Shown: positions 48,688 through 59,440 of the stretch, in pieces | Layout of the letters: each line of letters opens with the position of its first letter | Numbering within the stretch: the stretch's first letter is position 1 | Source of the DNA: an uncultured Opitutia bacterium | GTDB lineage: Bacteria; Verrucomicrobiota; Verrucomicrobiia; Opitutales; Opitutaceae | Assembly (NCBI GenBank): GCA_903896015.1 | Contig: CAITWF010000108.1 | Span: 1-64,000 of the forward strand | Reading direction: 5' to 3' | DNA: 64,000 nucleotides | Notes under the pieces: model-generated | What the model saw: only the letters and a program-made list of their open reading frames with translations | Told to the model about the DNA's origin: nothing | The model's database searches: none | Made by a program: the position numbers and the translations under genes

Positions 48688-48774
48688 GTTTTCCGCCGGA
48701 CAAGGGCGCCTGCCGCCTGTCCCCCATTTGTCGTTTGCCAAGCCCCCTGACGGGCCTATGGTCTTGTCCCTTTC

Positions 48775-51700
48775 ATGCTCTCGTTTATACTCAAACGCTT
48801 TTCCGGCCGGCACTATAAGAAGTTTCTCGAGAAGTGCCGTCCGATCGTCGCGCGCATAAACGAGCTCGAAGTCTCCTATCAGTCGCTGACGGACGATCAG
48901 CTCCGCGCCAAGACGGACGAGTTTCGCGCCCGCATCGCCGCAGCGACCGACAAGAAAGCCGCGCTCAACGAGATTCTCCCCGAGGCCTTCGCCACCGTGA
49001 AAAACGCCGCCCGCCGCATGGTCGGCCGCACGATCATCGTGTGCGATCACGAACTTACGTGGGACATGGTGCATTTCGACGTCCAGCTCATCGGTGGCAT
49101 GGCAATCCACGAAGGCCGCATTGCGGAAATGGCCACCGGCGAAGGCAAGACCCTCGTCTCCACGCTCCCGCTTTACCTCAATTCCCTCACCGGCCGGAAT
49201 ACCCAGCTCGTCACCGTCAACGACTACCTCGCCCGCCGTGACTCCGAGTGGATGGGGCACCTGTATAACTTCCTCGGCGTCACCGTCGGCTGCATCCAGC
49301 AGCAGATGTCGCCCGACGCGCGCCGCGACATGTATGGCCGCGACATCACTTACGGCACCGCAAGCGAATTCGGTTTCGATTACCTCCGCGACAACGGCAT
49401 GGCCACGCGCAAGGAAGACCAAGTCCAGCGCGACTATTGTTTCTGCATCGTGGACGAAATCGACTCCATCCTCGTCGACGAAGCCCGCACGCCGCTGATC
49501 ATTTCCGGCCCCGCGCCGATCGAACGCGAGCAGCCGTTCACGCGCTTGCGCCCGCCGGTCGATCAGCTCGTCAACGACCAGATTCGACTCTGCAACAAAA
49601 TCATTACGGAGGCCAAGGAGCTGCTCGAGAAGCCCGCCGCCACCGACGACGATCGCCTGCTCGCCGCGAACAAGATGCTCCAAGTGAAAATGGGGCATCC
49701 GAAGAACAAGCAGCTTCTCCGCCTCATGGAGAACGGCCAGTGGCGCAAGCTCCTCGACAAGATCGAGACGGAGATGAACTCCGATCTCAACAAGGACGAA
49801 CTCTACAAGATCAAGGAGGAGCTCTTCTTCGTCATCGACGAGCGCCAGCACCAGGCTGACCTCACGCAAATCGGCCGCACGCGGCTCCGTCCGGACAATC
49901 CCGACGCGTTCATGCTCCCCGATCTCGCGACAGAATTTTCCGATCTCGACAAGGACACATCCACTCCGCCCGAGGAACGTGAAGCCAAGAAACTCGCCTC
50001 GCAGCAGCGCTACGCCGAGGTCTCTGAGGACATCCACGCCATCTCGCAGTTGCTCCGAGCCTATTCGCTCTACGAACGCGACGTCGAATACGTGGTCACG
50101 CCGGACGGCAAGGTGATGATCGTCGACGAAAACACCGGCCGCGTGATGCCGGGTCGCCGCTGGTCCGACGGACTGCACCAGGCCGTCGAAGCCAAGGAAG
50201 GCGTCGCGATCGAGCGCGAAACGCGCACCTATGCGACGATCACGATCCAGAATTATTTCCGCATGTATGAAAAGCTCGCCGGCATGACGGGCACCGCGGA
50301 AACCGAAGCGACGGAGTTCAACGACATCTACCGTCTCTCCGTGCAGGTCATCCCGACAAACAAACCCTGCATCCGCGTCGATCGGAACGACTCCATTTTC
50401 AAGACGCGCCGCGACAAATACTCTGCGGTCGTGAAACAGATCGAGGAAGCCAACAAGCGCGGCCAGCCCGTGCTCGTTGGCACGGTAAGCGTCGAATCGT
50501 CGGAGGTTTTGTCGCGCATGCTGAAGCGCACCGGCGTGATCCACACCGTGCTCAACGCGAAGTTTCACCAGCAGGAATCCGAAATCGTTTCCCGCGCTGG
50601 ACAGCGCGGTGCCGTCACGATCGCGACCAACATGGCGGGTCGCGGCACCGACATTAAGCTCGGCGAAGGCGTGCGCGAACTTGGCGGTCTCTTCGTCATC
50701 GGCACCGAGCGCCACGAGTCTCGCCGCATCGACCGCCAGCTCCGTGGCCGTTGCTCGCGCCAAGGTGATCCGGGTCTTACGAAGTTTTTCCTTTCACTTG
50801 AGGACGACCTGATGCGCCTCTTCCTTCAGGGCAACCTCGCGTCGCGCCTGATGGAAGGTTCGATGCAGGAAGGCGAAGAACTCGAGCACCCGTGGCTCAA
50901 TCGCTCGATCGAAAGCGCGCAGAAAAAGGTCGAGCAGCAGAATTATTCCATCCGCAAGCGGCTGCTCCAATACGACGATGTGCTCAACCAGCAGCGCGAA
51001 GTCGTCTACGGCATCCGCAACGCCGCGATCCACGCCGCGCGGCCGAAGGACATCATTTTCGAGCAGATCGAGGAAGAGTTGTTGAATCGGCTCGCGGTCG
51101 CCGGCTTTGGCGAAAAAGGCGGCGCCACTCAGACCGCGATCGAAAGCCTCGTTGGCTGGCTCAACGCCCACTTCCCGATCAGCATTCGCGTCGACGAACT
51201 CACTGGCACGGAGCCCGAACCGCTCGCGAAACTCATCCTTGAACGCATCAAGCAAGCCTATGCGGTGAAAGAATCCGTCGAGGATCCGGAATCGCTCGGC
51301 GGTCTCGAACGTTACGTCGTGATCAACGCGATCGATCACCACTGGCAGGAACATCTCACCGAGATGGAAGATCTCCGGAAATCGATCGGTCTACGTAGCT
51401 ACGGTCAGAAGGATCCGCTCGTGGAATACAAGAGCGAGGCCTACCGCTTCTTCGAGGAGCTGATGAACAACGTGCGGCTGCAAATCTGCACGGGCCTCTT
51501 CCGCAGCGCTTCGAATCTCGAAAGTTTCGAAAACATGCTCGCGCTGCTCAGCCGCACTGCGAAGGCCGTCGGCCCGACCGACGCACCTGCGCCGGCCGCG
51601 CCGCCGCCACAGATTTCAACGACCGTCACGAGCAGCGGTCCGGTGGGCGGCGCACCCGCACCCGAGCCGGAAATTGTTTTGCCCACCGTCACAATCCGTC

Positions 51701-51780
51701 GCGAGACGCCGAAGGTCGGCCGCAACGATCCGTGCCCGTGCGGCAGCGGCAAAAAGTTTAAGCAGTGCCATGGCAAGTGA
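48775..51780 (+). CDS. secA: preprotein translocase ATPase SecA
   Basis: A 1001-residue motor of Sec-dependent export. Walker A GEGKT is at 122-126, the DEAD-type VDEID at 226-230 with DEARTPLI following, and the second helicase domain has [16 protein letters not shown]. The C-terminus ends in the zinc-binding SEC-C motif CPCGSG...CH (Cys987, Cys989, Cys998, His999), used for SecB or ribosome contact. An Ala/Pro-rich linker joins it to the helical scaffold. Length is at the upper end for the family, as is common for this phylum. lnt follows after 32 bp. Confidence 0.97.
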   Translation: MLSFILKRFSGRHYKKFLEKCRPIVARINELEVSYQSLTDDQLRAKTDEFRARIAAATDKKAALNEILPEAFATVKNAARRMVGRTIIVCDHELTWDMVHFDVQLIGGMAIHEGRIAEMATGEGKTLVSTLPLYLNSLTGRNTQLVTVNDYLARRDSEWMGHLYNFLGVTVGCIQQQMSPDARRDMYGRDITYGTASEFGFDYLRDNGMATRKEDQVQRDYCFCIVDEIDSILVDEARTPLIISGPAPIEREQPFTRLRPPVDQLVNDQIRLCNKIITEAKELLEKPAATDDDRLLAANKMLQVKMGHPKNKQLLRLMENGQWRKLLDKIETEMNSDLNKDELYKIKEELFFVIDERQHQADLTQIGRTRLRPDNPDAFMLPDLATEFSDLDKDTSTPPEEREAKKLASQQRYAEVSEDIHAISQLLRAYSLYERDVEYVVTPDGKVMIVDENTGRVMPGRRWSDGLHQAVEAKEGVAIERETRTYATITIQNYFRMYEKLAGMTGTAETEATEFNDIYRLSVQVIPTNKPCIRVDRNDSIFKTRRDKYSAVVKQIEEANKRGQPVLVGTVSVESSEVLSRMLKRTGVIHTVLNAKFHQQESEIVSRAGQRGAVTIATNMAGRGTDIKLGEGVRELGGLFVIGTERHESRRIDRQLRGRCSRQGDPGLTKFFLSLEDDLMRLFLQGNLASRLMEGSMQEGEELEHPWLNRSIESAQKKVEQQNYSIRKRLLQYDDVLNQQREVVYGIRNAAIHAARPKDIIFEQIEEELLNRLAVAGFGEKGGATQTAIESLVGWLNAHFPISIRVDELTGTEPEPLAKLILERIKQAYAVKESVEDPESLGGLERYVVINAIDHHWQEHLTEMEDLRKSIGLRSYGQKDPLVEYKSEAYRFFEELMNNVRLQICTGLFRSASNLESFENMLALLSRTAKAVGPTDAPAPAAPPPQISTTVTSSGPVGGAPAPEPEIVLPTVTIRRETPKVGRNDPCPCGSGKKFKQCHGK

Positions 51781-51812
51781 GCGACGCGCTCGCTCGTTGA
51801 GCCCGACGCGCC

Positions 51813-53471
51813 ATGTCGCAAGCGACCGCCGTTTCCCCCGATCCCTATGACGTGCCGCCGTCGTTCGTGCAGCGACATGCGCAGTGGGTCGCAGCGGCGG
51901 TGGTGTTCGCGTTGACGGCGGCGCTGGCGGTGCTGGCGTTTCCGCCGTTCAAGGCGCCGGAGTTTGCCTACGCGATGCTCGTGCCGGGAATTTACTGGGC
52001 ATACACGAAGCCGCGGTTGAAGGTTTTCGCCTGGACGATCTTTGCTGCGCAGGCCGTTGCGTGGACGATCATTCTCGGTTGGCTGCATCACGTGACGTGG
52101 GTCGGGTTGATTTTGCTCGGGCCGTTCGTCGGCGCGTGGATCGGCTCGTGGTATCTCGCGACGTGGTGGACGATGCCGCGCATCGTGGGCCAGCCGACCA
52201 TCGTGCGGCTGGTCGCGCTGCTCGCCCTCGCGGCGGCGTGGGTGCTGATCGAGTGGACTCGCACGTGGCTGCTGGGCGGATTTCCGTGGCTGCCGCTCGC
52301 GGCGAGCCAGTGGGAGCGCGTGAGCGTGCTACAGATCGCGGCCTACACCGGATCATATGGCGTGTCGTTTGTGCTGGTTGCGGTGAACGTTGGCTTCGCC
52401 GCATACGCGCACCGGCTTTTTCGCGAAGGCGCGAAGGGTCTCAACAAACGCAGTCAGGAGTTTTTCCTCGCGCTGTTCCTGCTCATCGTGTGCCTGACGA
52501 TTCACGTGCAAGACACGTTCAACCGCGGCCGTTTCCTTGTGTCGTTCGCGCGCGTCGCGATCGTGCAGCCGGACATCCCGCAGGAAATCAAATGGGACCC
52601 CGCGAAGGCGCCAGGGATTTTCGATGCACTCGAAAAAACTACACTCGCCGCCGCGCTCACGAAACCCGATTTGCTGCTTTGGCCGGAGGCGGTCACGCCG
52701 TTTGCAATCAACAGCGACATCAGCGCCAAGGCCTGGATCGAGTCGCTCGTGCAGCGCACAAAAACGCCGCTGCTGCTCGGGTCGCTCGGCTTCGAGCACG
52801 CGGGCCAGCCCGACGAGCGATGGTTCAACGGCGCGTTTCTCGTCACGCCCGCGGGTGGCCTGCAAGCGGATCATTATTTGAAGCGCACGCTAGTGCCGTT
52901 CGGCGAATACGTGCCGCTGCGTCCGCTGCTCGGCTGGATCAAGAAATTCGCGCCGATCGGCGACGATGATCCGTTGCGTGGCGTCGATTCGTCGCCGCTG
53001 GTAGTGCCGCTGCGCGACAAGTCGGCGGTTTTCGGGCCGCTGATTTGTTATGAGGACACGTTTCCCGAACTCGCGCGCCGCAGCGCGATCGCCGGTTCCG
53101 ACGTGCTCGTCGTGCTGACGAACAATGCGTGGTTTGGTGAGGGCGGCGCGGCGATCCAACACGCGGCGCACTCGGTGCTGCGTGCGATCGAGACGCGCCG
53201 GCCCGTGCTGCGCTGCGGCAACGCCGGCTGGTCGGGCTGGATCGATGAGTTTGGCAACGTGCGCTCCGTCCTCACCAACGACGAGGGCAGCATCTATTTT
53301 CGCGGCTCCCGCGTACTCTCGGTCACGCGCGATTCGCGGCTCATCGGTCAGAATAGTTTCTACGTCGAGCACGGCGATTGGTTCGTGGCGGTGTGCGCCG
53401 CAGTGTTGTTGCTCGGCGCGGGAATTTTGAAAAACGCGTCCGCGCCGTCGCCGGAAAAATCCGCGTCATGA
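51813..53471 (+). CDS. lnt: apolipoprotein N-acyltransferase
   Basis: A 552-residue inner-membrane enzyme that adds the third acyl chain to lipoproteins. N-terminal helices (about 25-230) precede the nitrilase-like periplasmic domain. The catalytic triad is in place: Glu292 (WPEA), Lys357 (YLKRTLVPFGEY) and Cys412 (ICYEDTFPE), with a late helix at about 530. 'TNNAWFG' and HAAHSVLRAIETRRP are further family motifs. It follows secA by 32 bp, probably in one transcript. It would act on the lipoproteins predicted elsewhere in the window. Confidence 0.94.
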   Translation: MSQATAVSPDPYDVPPSFVQRHAQWVAAAVVFALTAALAVLAFPPFKAPEFAYAMLVPGIYWAYTKPRLKVFAWTIFAAQAVAWTIILGWLHHVTWVGLILLGPFVGAWIGSWYLATWWTMPRIVGQPTIVRLVALLALAAAWVLIEWTRTWLLGGFPWLPLAASQWERVSVLQIAAYTGSYGVSFVLVAVNVGFAAYAHRLFREGAKGLNKRSQEFFLALFLLIVCLTIHVQDTFNRGRFLVSFARVAIVQPDIPQEIKWDPAKAPGIFDALEKTTLAAALTKPDLLLWPEAVTPFAINSDISAKAWIESLVQRTKTPLLLGSLGFEHAGQPDERWFNGAFLVTPAGGLQADHYLKRTLVPFGEYVPLRPLLGWIKKFAPIGDDDPLRGVDSSPLVVPLRDKSAVFGPLICYEDTFPELARRSAIAGSDVLVVLTNNAWFGEGGAAIQHAAHSVLRAIETRRPVLRCGNAGWSGWIDEFGNVRSVLTNDEGSIYFRGSRVLSVTRDSRLIGQNSFYVEHGDWFVAVCAAVLLLGAGILKNASAPSPEKSAS

Positions 53472-53674
53472 GCGGTCGCCGCGCGGTTGGCGCCGCGCGG
53501 ACTGTCAGACGGATCGCCTTTTGCCCTCGAAGGCGACGATTCTAGCTTTGGGTTGTTACCGCCCCTCCAAGGCTTCGCTTTACCCCCCCGTGATCGGCAC
53601 GGCTGAGCAGTCTGCACCAGCACGCCCGGCCAGCAGTGATCGCGTTCCCACCCCTGCCAACCTGATCGATCCCC

Positions 53675-56600
53675 ATGTCCAACCACCCAACCGCCCCGTG
53701 TCTGCTTCCGCTGCGCCTGTTGCTGGCGCTCGCCTGCTGCGCCCTCGCAGTCGCCCCCGTCCGCGCCCAATCCACCGCCTCCAACGCGACGCCGGACGCC
53801 AAGGCGCTCGCGAAATATGACAAGAATGGAAACGGCAAACTCGATCCCGAGGAACTCGCCGCGATGCAGGCGGACGAGGCGAAAGCCTCCAAGGCGGTCG
53901 CAGCTGCTCCCGCGGGCACACCGACTTCCCTCGGTGACGAGGTCGTCGCGCTCTCGCCGTTTGAAGTCAACGCCGCCGACGACAAGGGTTACGCCGCCTC
54001 CAGCTCGATGTCGGGCACGCGCCTGAACTCCAAGCTCGAGGATATCGCGAGTTCGATTTCCGTAGTCACGAAGCAGCAGCTCCTCGACACCGCAGCGATT
54101 GATATCAACGACATCTTCCAATACGAAGTCGGCACCGAGGGTACCGCGCAGTTCACTGATCCGACGAACGATGGCCGCGGCAACTACGATAACGTCCAGG
54201 GCAACCCCACCGGAGCCAACCGCATCCGCGGCCTCGCGCAGGCGGGCATTCTAATCGGCGGTTTCGCCGCCAGCAGCAGCATCCCGATCGATGCCTACAA
54301 TATCGACTCGGTCGAGATCTCCCGCGGCCCCAACTCGACCACGGCCGGCCTCAGTGACGCCGGCGGCACTGTGAATCTCAATATCAGCAAGGGCAATCTC
54401 TCCCGCAACATCAGCACGATCTCCACTCGCGTCGACAGCTACGACGGCTTCCGCGTGAGCATGGATCTTAACCGCCCGGTCATCCGCGACAAGCTCGCGC
54501 TGCGGTTTTCCGCCGTCTACAACGAGACCGGATATGTGCGGAAACCCTCGGTCGATCGCACGAACCGCCAGCAGTTCGCGCTCACCTACCGTCCGTTTAA
54601 GAAAACGACGTTCAGCGGCTCGTTTGAGATGTTTCACGAATACGCCCAGCGCGCCAACGCCCTCACGCCGCGCGACACGATCTCGAGCTGGCGGGCCGCC
54701 GGCAGCCCAACTTACGACTGGGGTGGGGGGGCGTTCGCGGCGAATGGCACCGCGACCGGCGGACGCTTCACGATCAACGGGGTCGTGCAGGCTCCAATCA
54801 CGACGATGACGAACAACGTGCCGAATGGCATCGCGCTCCTCGGGAGCTCCAACGCGCGCAACGTCCAATACATCGACGGCGGCCAGGTCTTGGCCTTCAT
54901 GCGCGGCGGCCAGCCGAACAACACCGCCTCCGCGATCGATCAGTTCACGGAGAGCGCCGGCGTTTCCGCTGCGGGCCCACTCTACACGCTCCCTGGCACG
55001 ACCGACCGCTCGATCTACGACTGGACCAAATACAACATTGGCGCGCAGAACTACGAACTGCAGAACGCTCGTCTCTACAATCTCAGTCTCGATCAGGAAA
55101 TTTTCCAGACCCAGCGCAGCCGCATGGATCTCAATGCGGCATGGCGGCGTGAGAATCAGTTCGACTACAAGCGCCAGTTCATCGCACAGCAGGACGGCGT
55201 GCCCGCGGTGCTGGAGGTCGACACCAACGCCCGGCTGGTCGACGGTCGGCCGAATCCGTTTTTTCTCCATCCGTTCATTGGCGGCCTGGCGCCGCAGGTT
55301 TATGTGCAGCCGAATTTCACGGATAGCTATCGCGCGCAACTTGCCTACCAGCTCGATTTCTCGCGCGACAGCGGCTGGAAGAAATGGTTCGGCACCCACC
55401 GCTGGACAACCTACGGCGAAACCAGCGAGCGCATCTACGCGCCCACGAGCCTGCGCTACCACGACACGGTTGTCGACAACCCGAATTTCCTCGGTACGGG
55501 CATCCTCAGCCTGACGCCAACGTCCAACTTCACTGCGAACAACGGCGGCTTGTTCTTCCCGCTTTACTATTACGGCAAGACCCCTGGCGGTGGCGTGGAA
55601 TACGCGAACACCGGTCCCGTTAATCCGAACGGCAAGACGACCGTCGGTTCCTATTTCAACGCGACCACCAATCAGTGGGTCACCGGTGAGCCGACGACTC
55701 AGCAGGAGGTCTACTTCTCACAGGGGAAACAAAAGAAAATCGTCCGCACGCTCGGCGCCAGTTTTCAGGACTTCTGGCTCGACGGCCGGCTCGTCACGAC
55801 CTTCGGCCAGCGCGAGGACCGCACCTACATTCAGGACAACCTTCCGCTCAACCTGAGCAACGGATTCTACGATCTGAGCAACCTCGACAATTTCGGCATC
55901 AACAAAAAATACCTGTCGGGCGTGACGCGCGCGAAGGGCGCGGTAATCAAGCCATTCCGCGGCATTCCGTTTCTCGATCGCCAGGCTGCTTCGAACGACG
56001 GCTTCGCGAGTTTCGTCGCCGAGGCGATCCGCGGCTTCAATTTCAACATCAGCCGGTCGAACACCTTCCTGCCCGCCGATCTTGCCTACAACCTCTTCCT
56101 CGCGCCGCTCCCCAATCCGACCTCCGAGGGCAAGGAGTTTGGCTTCACGATCAACATGTATAACAAGTTCTCGCTCCGGCTCACGCACCAGGAGACGACG
56201 CAGATTCACACCCGCGCCGGCACCGGGACGATCGCCACGCGCGTGCTCGGCATGGATTTCCACCCGGGCGGCCAGAACCTCACGTTCAACCTTTTCGACG
56301 CCACAACCGGCTGGCAGCAGCAACTCCATCCGGAATACAGCCTCACACAGGCACAGGATGCCGCCGCGAAGCAGATCGGTTACACGCTCGACTTCATTAA
56401 TAATGCGGGCGGCAAGACCATCGCCGATGCGAGCGACGCAGCGTCCAAAGGCTGGGAACTCGAACTGCAGTTCAATCCCACCCGCTACTGGACGATGAAG
56501 CTCACCGGCAACAAGCAGGCGGCGGTCGACTCCAATATCTCGCTCTTCATCCAGCAATATATCAACCAGCGCCTGCCCATCTGGACCAGCGTCAAGGGGC

Positions 56601-57139
56601 CCGACGGTTCGCTATGGTGGACGACCAGCCAAGGCAGCAACGGCCGCCCCGTCGACTACTACACGCTTAACATCCAGACCCCGCTCAATCTTGCCATCAC
56701 TACCCAGGGAAAGAAGAAGCCGCAGACCCGCGAATATGCTTTCGCCTACGTCTCGAGCTATCAACTCGCCGGATTGGCCGGGTTCACCGACGGCCATCCC
56801 TGGCTCCGCAATGTCACCCTCGGCGGCAGCTACCGCTGGTCCAGCCGCGGCGCAATCGGCTACCTCGCCGGCCCGGCGGATCCCGACGGCGTCGTGCGCA
56901 CGCTCGATCCGAACAAGCCGGTCTACGACAAGGCGCGCGACAGCCTGAGCGTCTTCGGCAAATACCGCACCAAACTCTTTCGCGGGCGCATCGGCACAAC
57001 CTTCCAACTCAACGTCAACAACGTGATGCAGCCCGGCGGCCACCTCCAGCCCACCGCCGTCAATCCCGACGGCTCGCCGTGGCGCTTCCGTATCATCGAT
57101 CCACGGCAGTTTATCGCGTCCGCCACGTTCGATCTCTAA
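53675..57139 (+). CDS. TonB-dependent receptor with N-terminal EF-hand
   Basis: A 1154-residue outer-membrane receptor of the type expanded in Opitutaceae. After the signal peptide comes a canonical calcium-binding EF-hand loop, DKNGNGKLDPEE (49-60), then the TonB-box-like VVALSPFEV (90-98) and SGTRLNSKLEDIASSISVVT leading into the plug (IDINDIFQYEVGTEG). The barrel ends in the aromatic-type IASATFDL. It probably takes up a plant- or algal-derived oligosaccharide or related organic substrate. It is paralogous to the 1086-residue receptor; between them lie an Ldh_2-family dehydrogenase and a LacI regulator. Confidence 0.9.
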   Translation: MSNHPTAPCLLPLRLLLALACCALAVAPVRAQSTASNATPDAKALAKYDKNGNGKLDPEELAAMQADEAKASKAVAAAPAGTPTSLGDEVVALSPFEVNAADDKGYAASSSMSGTRLNSKLEDIASSISVVTKQQLLDTAAIDINDIFQYEVGTEGTAQFTDPTNDGRGNYDNVQGNPTGANRIRGLAQAGILIGGFAASSSIPIDAYNIDSVEISRGPNSTTAGLSDAGGTVNLNISKGNLSRNISTISTRVDSYDGFRVSMDLNRPVIRDKLALRFSAVYNETGYVRKPSVDRTNRQQFALTYRPFKKTTFSGSFEMFHEYAQRANALTPRDTISSWRAAGSPTYDWGGGAFAANGTATGGRFTINGVVQAPITTMTNNVPNGIALLGSSNARNVQYIDGGQVLAFMRGGQPNNTASAIDQFTESAGVSAAGPLYTLPGTTDRSIYDWTKYNIGAQNYELQNARLYNLSLDQEIFQTQRSRMDLNAAWRRENQFDYKRQFIAQQDGVPAVLEVDTNARLVDGRPNPFFLHPFIGGLAPQVYVQPNFTDSYRAQLAYQLDFSRDSGWKKWFGTHRWTTYGETSERIYAPTSLRYHDTVVDNPNFLGTGILSLTPTSNFTANNGGLFFPLYYYGKTPGGGVEYANTGPVNPNGKTTVGSYFNATTNQWVTGEPTTQQEVYFSQGKQKKIVRTLGASFQDFWLDGRLVTTFGQREDRTYIQDNLPLNLSNGFYDLSNLDNFGINKKYLSGVTRAKGAVIKPFRGIPFLDRQAASNDGFASFVAEAIRGFNFNISRSNTFLPADLAYNLFLAPLPNPTSEGKEFGFTINMYNKFSLRLTHQETTQIHTRAGTGTIATRVLGMDFHPGGQNLTFNLFDATTGWQQQLHPEYSLTQAQDAAAKQIGYTLDFINNAGGKTIADASDAASKGWELELQFNPTRYWTMKLTGNKQAAVDSNISLFIQQYINQRLPIWTSVKGPDGSLWWTTSQGSNGRPVDYYTLNIQTPLNLAITTQGKKKPQTREYAFAYVSSYQLAGLAGFTDGHPWLRNVTLGGSYRWSSRGAIGYLAGPADPDGVVRTLDPNKPVYDKARDSLSVFGKYRTKLFRGRIGTTFQLNVNNVMQPGGHLQPTAVNPDGSPWRFRIIDPRQFIASATFDL

Positions 57140-57183
57140 CCGAGGTAGGGTGCGTTGCCCTCAACGCGCTTCCTTCGCTCCCC

Positions 57184-57220
57184 AACTCTCCCGCCGAAAG
57201 GCTGGAGAGTTTTTTGTTTT
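57184..57220 (+). terminator. Rho-independent terminator after the first large TonB receptor
   Basis: Inverted repeat arms at 57184-57195 and 57200-57211 match at 11 of 12 positions around a GAAA loop and run into TTTTTTGTTTT. It separates the receptor from the dehydrogenase gene, which starts at 57237. Confidence 0.85.
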
Positions 57221-57236
57221 TGCTTTTGCTGGCACC

Positions 57237-58289
57237 ATGTCCGCGTGCCTCCCTGCCGATAAGCTCCTCGCCTTCGCCACGACACTCCTGTCTCACGTCG
57301 GACTCGACGACGAGAAAGCACAAGTCGTCGCGGAAATTCTTGTCGAAGCCGATCTGCTTGGCCACACCACGCACGGCCTCGCGCTCCTCCCGCCTTATCT
57401 CACCGAGATCGAAAAAGGCTCGATGACGAAAACCGGTGAGCCGCGCGTGCTCGCCGATCTGCCCGCCGCGATCACGTGGGATGGCCGGCGTCTGCCTGGC
57501 CCGTGGCTCACCGTTCGCGCGCTCGAGCTCGCGATCCCGCGCGCGAAAATCCATGGGACCTGCACCGTCGTCATCCGTCGCAGCCACCACATCGCGTGCC
57601 TCGCCGCCTATTTGAAACGCGTAACTGACGAAGGCCTGATGATGCTGCTCAGTTGCTCGGATCCGAACATCGCGAGCGTCGCACCGCACGGCGGCCGCAC
57701 TGCCGTCTATACTCCCAATCCGATCGCTGCGGCGTGGCCCACCGACGGCGCTCCGGTGATGCTCGATCTCTCTGCATCGATCACGACCAATGCGCTTACG
57801 AACCGCCTGCGCGCCGAAAAGAAAAAATTCCCGGGCCCGTGGGCGATCGATGCGACCGGTCTGCCGACGGATGATCCCAACGCACTCTTCACGACGCCGG
57901 CGGGCACGCTCCTGCCAACCGGCGGCCTCGATCACGGGCACAAAGGCTACGCGCTCGCGCTGCTCGTCGAGGCGCTCACTGGCGGACTCGCCGGTCATGG
58001 CCGCGCTGATCCGAAGGAGGGCTGGGGCGCGAGTGTGTTCATCCAAGTTTTGTCGCCTGCGCTCTTCGCGGGAGAAAAGGATTTCCGGCGCGAGACCGGA
58101 CACACCGCGGCGGCGTGCCGTGCGACGCCACCGCGCGTCGGCTTCGAGCGCGTGCGGCTGCCCGGTGAGAACGGTCTGCGCCGTCGTGCCGATCAACTCG
58201 CACACGGCGTCGAGTTGCATCCGGCCATTCTGCCTGCCTTGGCCGCGTGGGCGGAGAAGCTGCGCGTCAGTCTGCCGCGGACGACGTGA
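57237..58289 (+). CDS. malate/L-lactate dehydrogenase family (Ldh_2) oxidoreductase
   Basis: A 350-residue NAD(P)-dependent dehydrogenase of the Ldh_2 family, which includes malate, ureidoglycolate and 2,3-diketogulonate reductases. Motifs are EADLLGHTTHGLALLPPYL near the N-terminus, RRSHHIACLAAYL with the catalytic His, 'TPNPIAAAWPTDG' for NAD contact, 'MLDLSASITTNA' and 'GHKGYALALLVEALTGGLAG'. It could reduce or oxidise a 2-keto/2-hydroxy acid from sugar-acid breakdown. It starts at ATG 57237. Its end overlaps the convergent LacI gene by 23 bp. Confidence 0.88.
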   Translation: MSACLPADKLLAFATTLLSHVGLDDEKAQVVAEILVEADLLGHTTHGLALLPPYLTEIEKGSMTKTGEPRVLADLPAAITWDGRRLPGPWLTVRALELAIPRAKIHGTCTVVIRRSHHIACLAAYLKRVTDEGLMMLLSCSDPNIASVAPHGGRTAVYTPNPIAAAWPTDGAPVMLDLSASITTNALTNRLRAEKKKFPGPWAIDATGLPTDDPNALFTTPAGTLLPTGGLDHGHKGYALALLVEALTGGLAGHGRADPKEGWGASVFIQVLSPALFAGEKDFRRETGHTAAACRATPPRVGFERVRLPGENGLRRRADQLAHGVELHPAILPALAAWAEKLRVSLPRTT

Positions 58290-59325
58290 GCCGTGCCGCT
58301 GGTGCGGGGCTTAGCGTCGCGCCTTCAAACCAGGTGCCGGGCGTGAGCGTAGTGTGGCGTGGCTTAGGAATGCCGGTGTCGTTGCGCACGATTTTCTCCA
58401 CGATCATGCGCGCGGCGGTGGCACCGATGGCGACGTGGTTTTGAAACACGCCGCTGACGTGGTCGTGGGGATTCACGTTGACGTTAATTAACTGGAGATC
58501 GCGTCCGAGTCGCAGCCGATGATGCGCACACCACGCGGTGAGTTGGGGTAGGAGGGCGTTCGAGGTCACGATCGCTTCCGGGCGGTAGCGCCGGTGCCAC
58601 GCAGCGAACGCGTTGGCGTCCCACTCTTCCAGCACGAGCGGGGGAATCGCGGCGAAGAACCGATCGGACTTTTGCTCCATCCAATAGGCGGCGCCGTTGA
58701 GCCGCTCCGTACGTTCGTGCGCGACCCGCGTGAGGGCGAGTCCGACGCGCCGGATTGCCCGCTGGCGGCATTCGCGCAGGATCATGCGCATGCCGTCATA
58801 ACTGTCATGGACGACCCGATCGAAGGTGGGGGAAACGAAGGTATACTCGATCACCACGGTACAAAACTGCTCCCACGCCAACTCGAACTGGCCCTGTGCC
58901 TCGGGGAGGGCGGCGATGATCACGCCCCGGATGTTGCGGGCGAGGAGGACGGAACTGAGGCGCTTCTCGGTCAGGTTGCCGGCCCCAAGGACGAACAACT
59001 CCACCCGGTAGCCGAGTTGTTCGGCCATCACGCGGGCGCCGTCAAAATGCTGTTGGCCGGAGTCGCCCAGCGCCGAGCGCGCGACAAACGCGATCGCCAA
59101 ATCGATCCTTCGCGGGTGGCGTGTCCGGCGCAACGCGATGAGGGCGGAGACCAGTGGGTGCGGACGGTAGCCGAGCTTCTCCGCGAGGCGTTGGATCCGC
59201 CGGCGCGTGCCCGAGGGCAGCCGCGGATCGTTGCGCAGCGCGCGGGAGACGGTGGTCTGATGGACGCCGGCCGCGCGGGCGACGTCCTGCATGCGGACGG
59301 GTTGGGGCGTGGGGTGGCCGAGCAT
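58267..59325 (-). CDS. LacI-family transcriptional regulator
   Basis: A 352-residue regulator. The N-terminal helix-turn-helix is MQDVARAAGVHQTTVSRALR (12-31), with the hinge region LAEKLGYRPHPLVSAL. A periplasmic-binding-protein-type effector domain follows (IRGVIIAALPEAQGQF, 'PEAIVTSNALLPQL'). The start at ATG 59325 gives the normal short N-terminus. It is divergent from the second large TonB receptor (115 bp between starts) with a candidate operator in the gap. It probably controls that receptor and possibly the dehydrogenase in response to a sugar. Confidence 0.93.
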   Translation of the reverse strand: MLGHPTPQPVRMQDVARAAGVHQTTVSRALRNDPRLPSGTRRRIQRLAEKLGYRPHPLVSALIALRRTRHPRRIDLAIAFVARSALGDSGQQHFDGARVMAEQLGYRVELFVLGAGNLTEKRLSSVLLARNIRGVIIAALPEAQGQFELAWEQFCTVVIEYTFVSPTFDRVVHDSYDGMRMILRECRQRAIRRVGLALTRVAHERTERLNGAAYWMEQKSDRFFAAIPPLVLEEWDANAFAAWHRRYRPEAIVTSNALLPQLTAWCAHHRLRLGRDLQLINVNVNPHDHVSGVFQNHVAIGATAARMIVEKIVRNDTGIPKPRHTTLTPGTWFEGATLSPAPAARLTSSAAD

Positions 59326-59330
59326 CTTTG

Positions 59331-59344
59331 TGCATTGATATGCA
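59331..59344. promoter_or_regulatory. candidate LacI-type operator
   Basis: An inverted repeat TGCAT-TGAT-ATGCA (arms 59331-59335 and 59340-59344) lies 5 bp upstream of the lacI-type start and 97 bp before the receptor start. LacI-family regulators bind 14-20 bp palindromes of this kind. The match is short, so the call is tentative. Confidence 0.4.
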
Positions 59345-59440
59345 TGACAGGCGAGTTGCCGCTCGCGCAAGCCCCGTATCGTTTCGCGGTCGCAAACCTC
59401 GGCGTCGTGGCGGCGCCTGACCTCAAACCCTTACCAAGCC

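Noticed and set aside
48698-48723. Possible hairpin between the dUTPase-like gene and secA
   Set aside because: The arms pair only partly (GGACA/TGTCC with mismatches) and no T-tract follows, so it is not a convincing terminator.
48355-50763. An 802-codon open frame antisense to secA
   Set aside because: It lies opposite unmistakable SecA coding sequence; its composition (many His/Asp/Val codons) is what high-GC third positions produce on the other strand.
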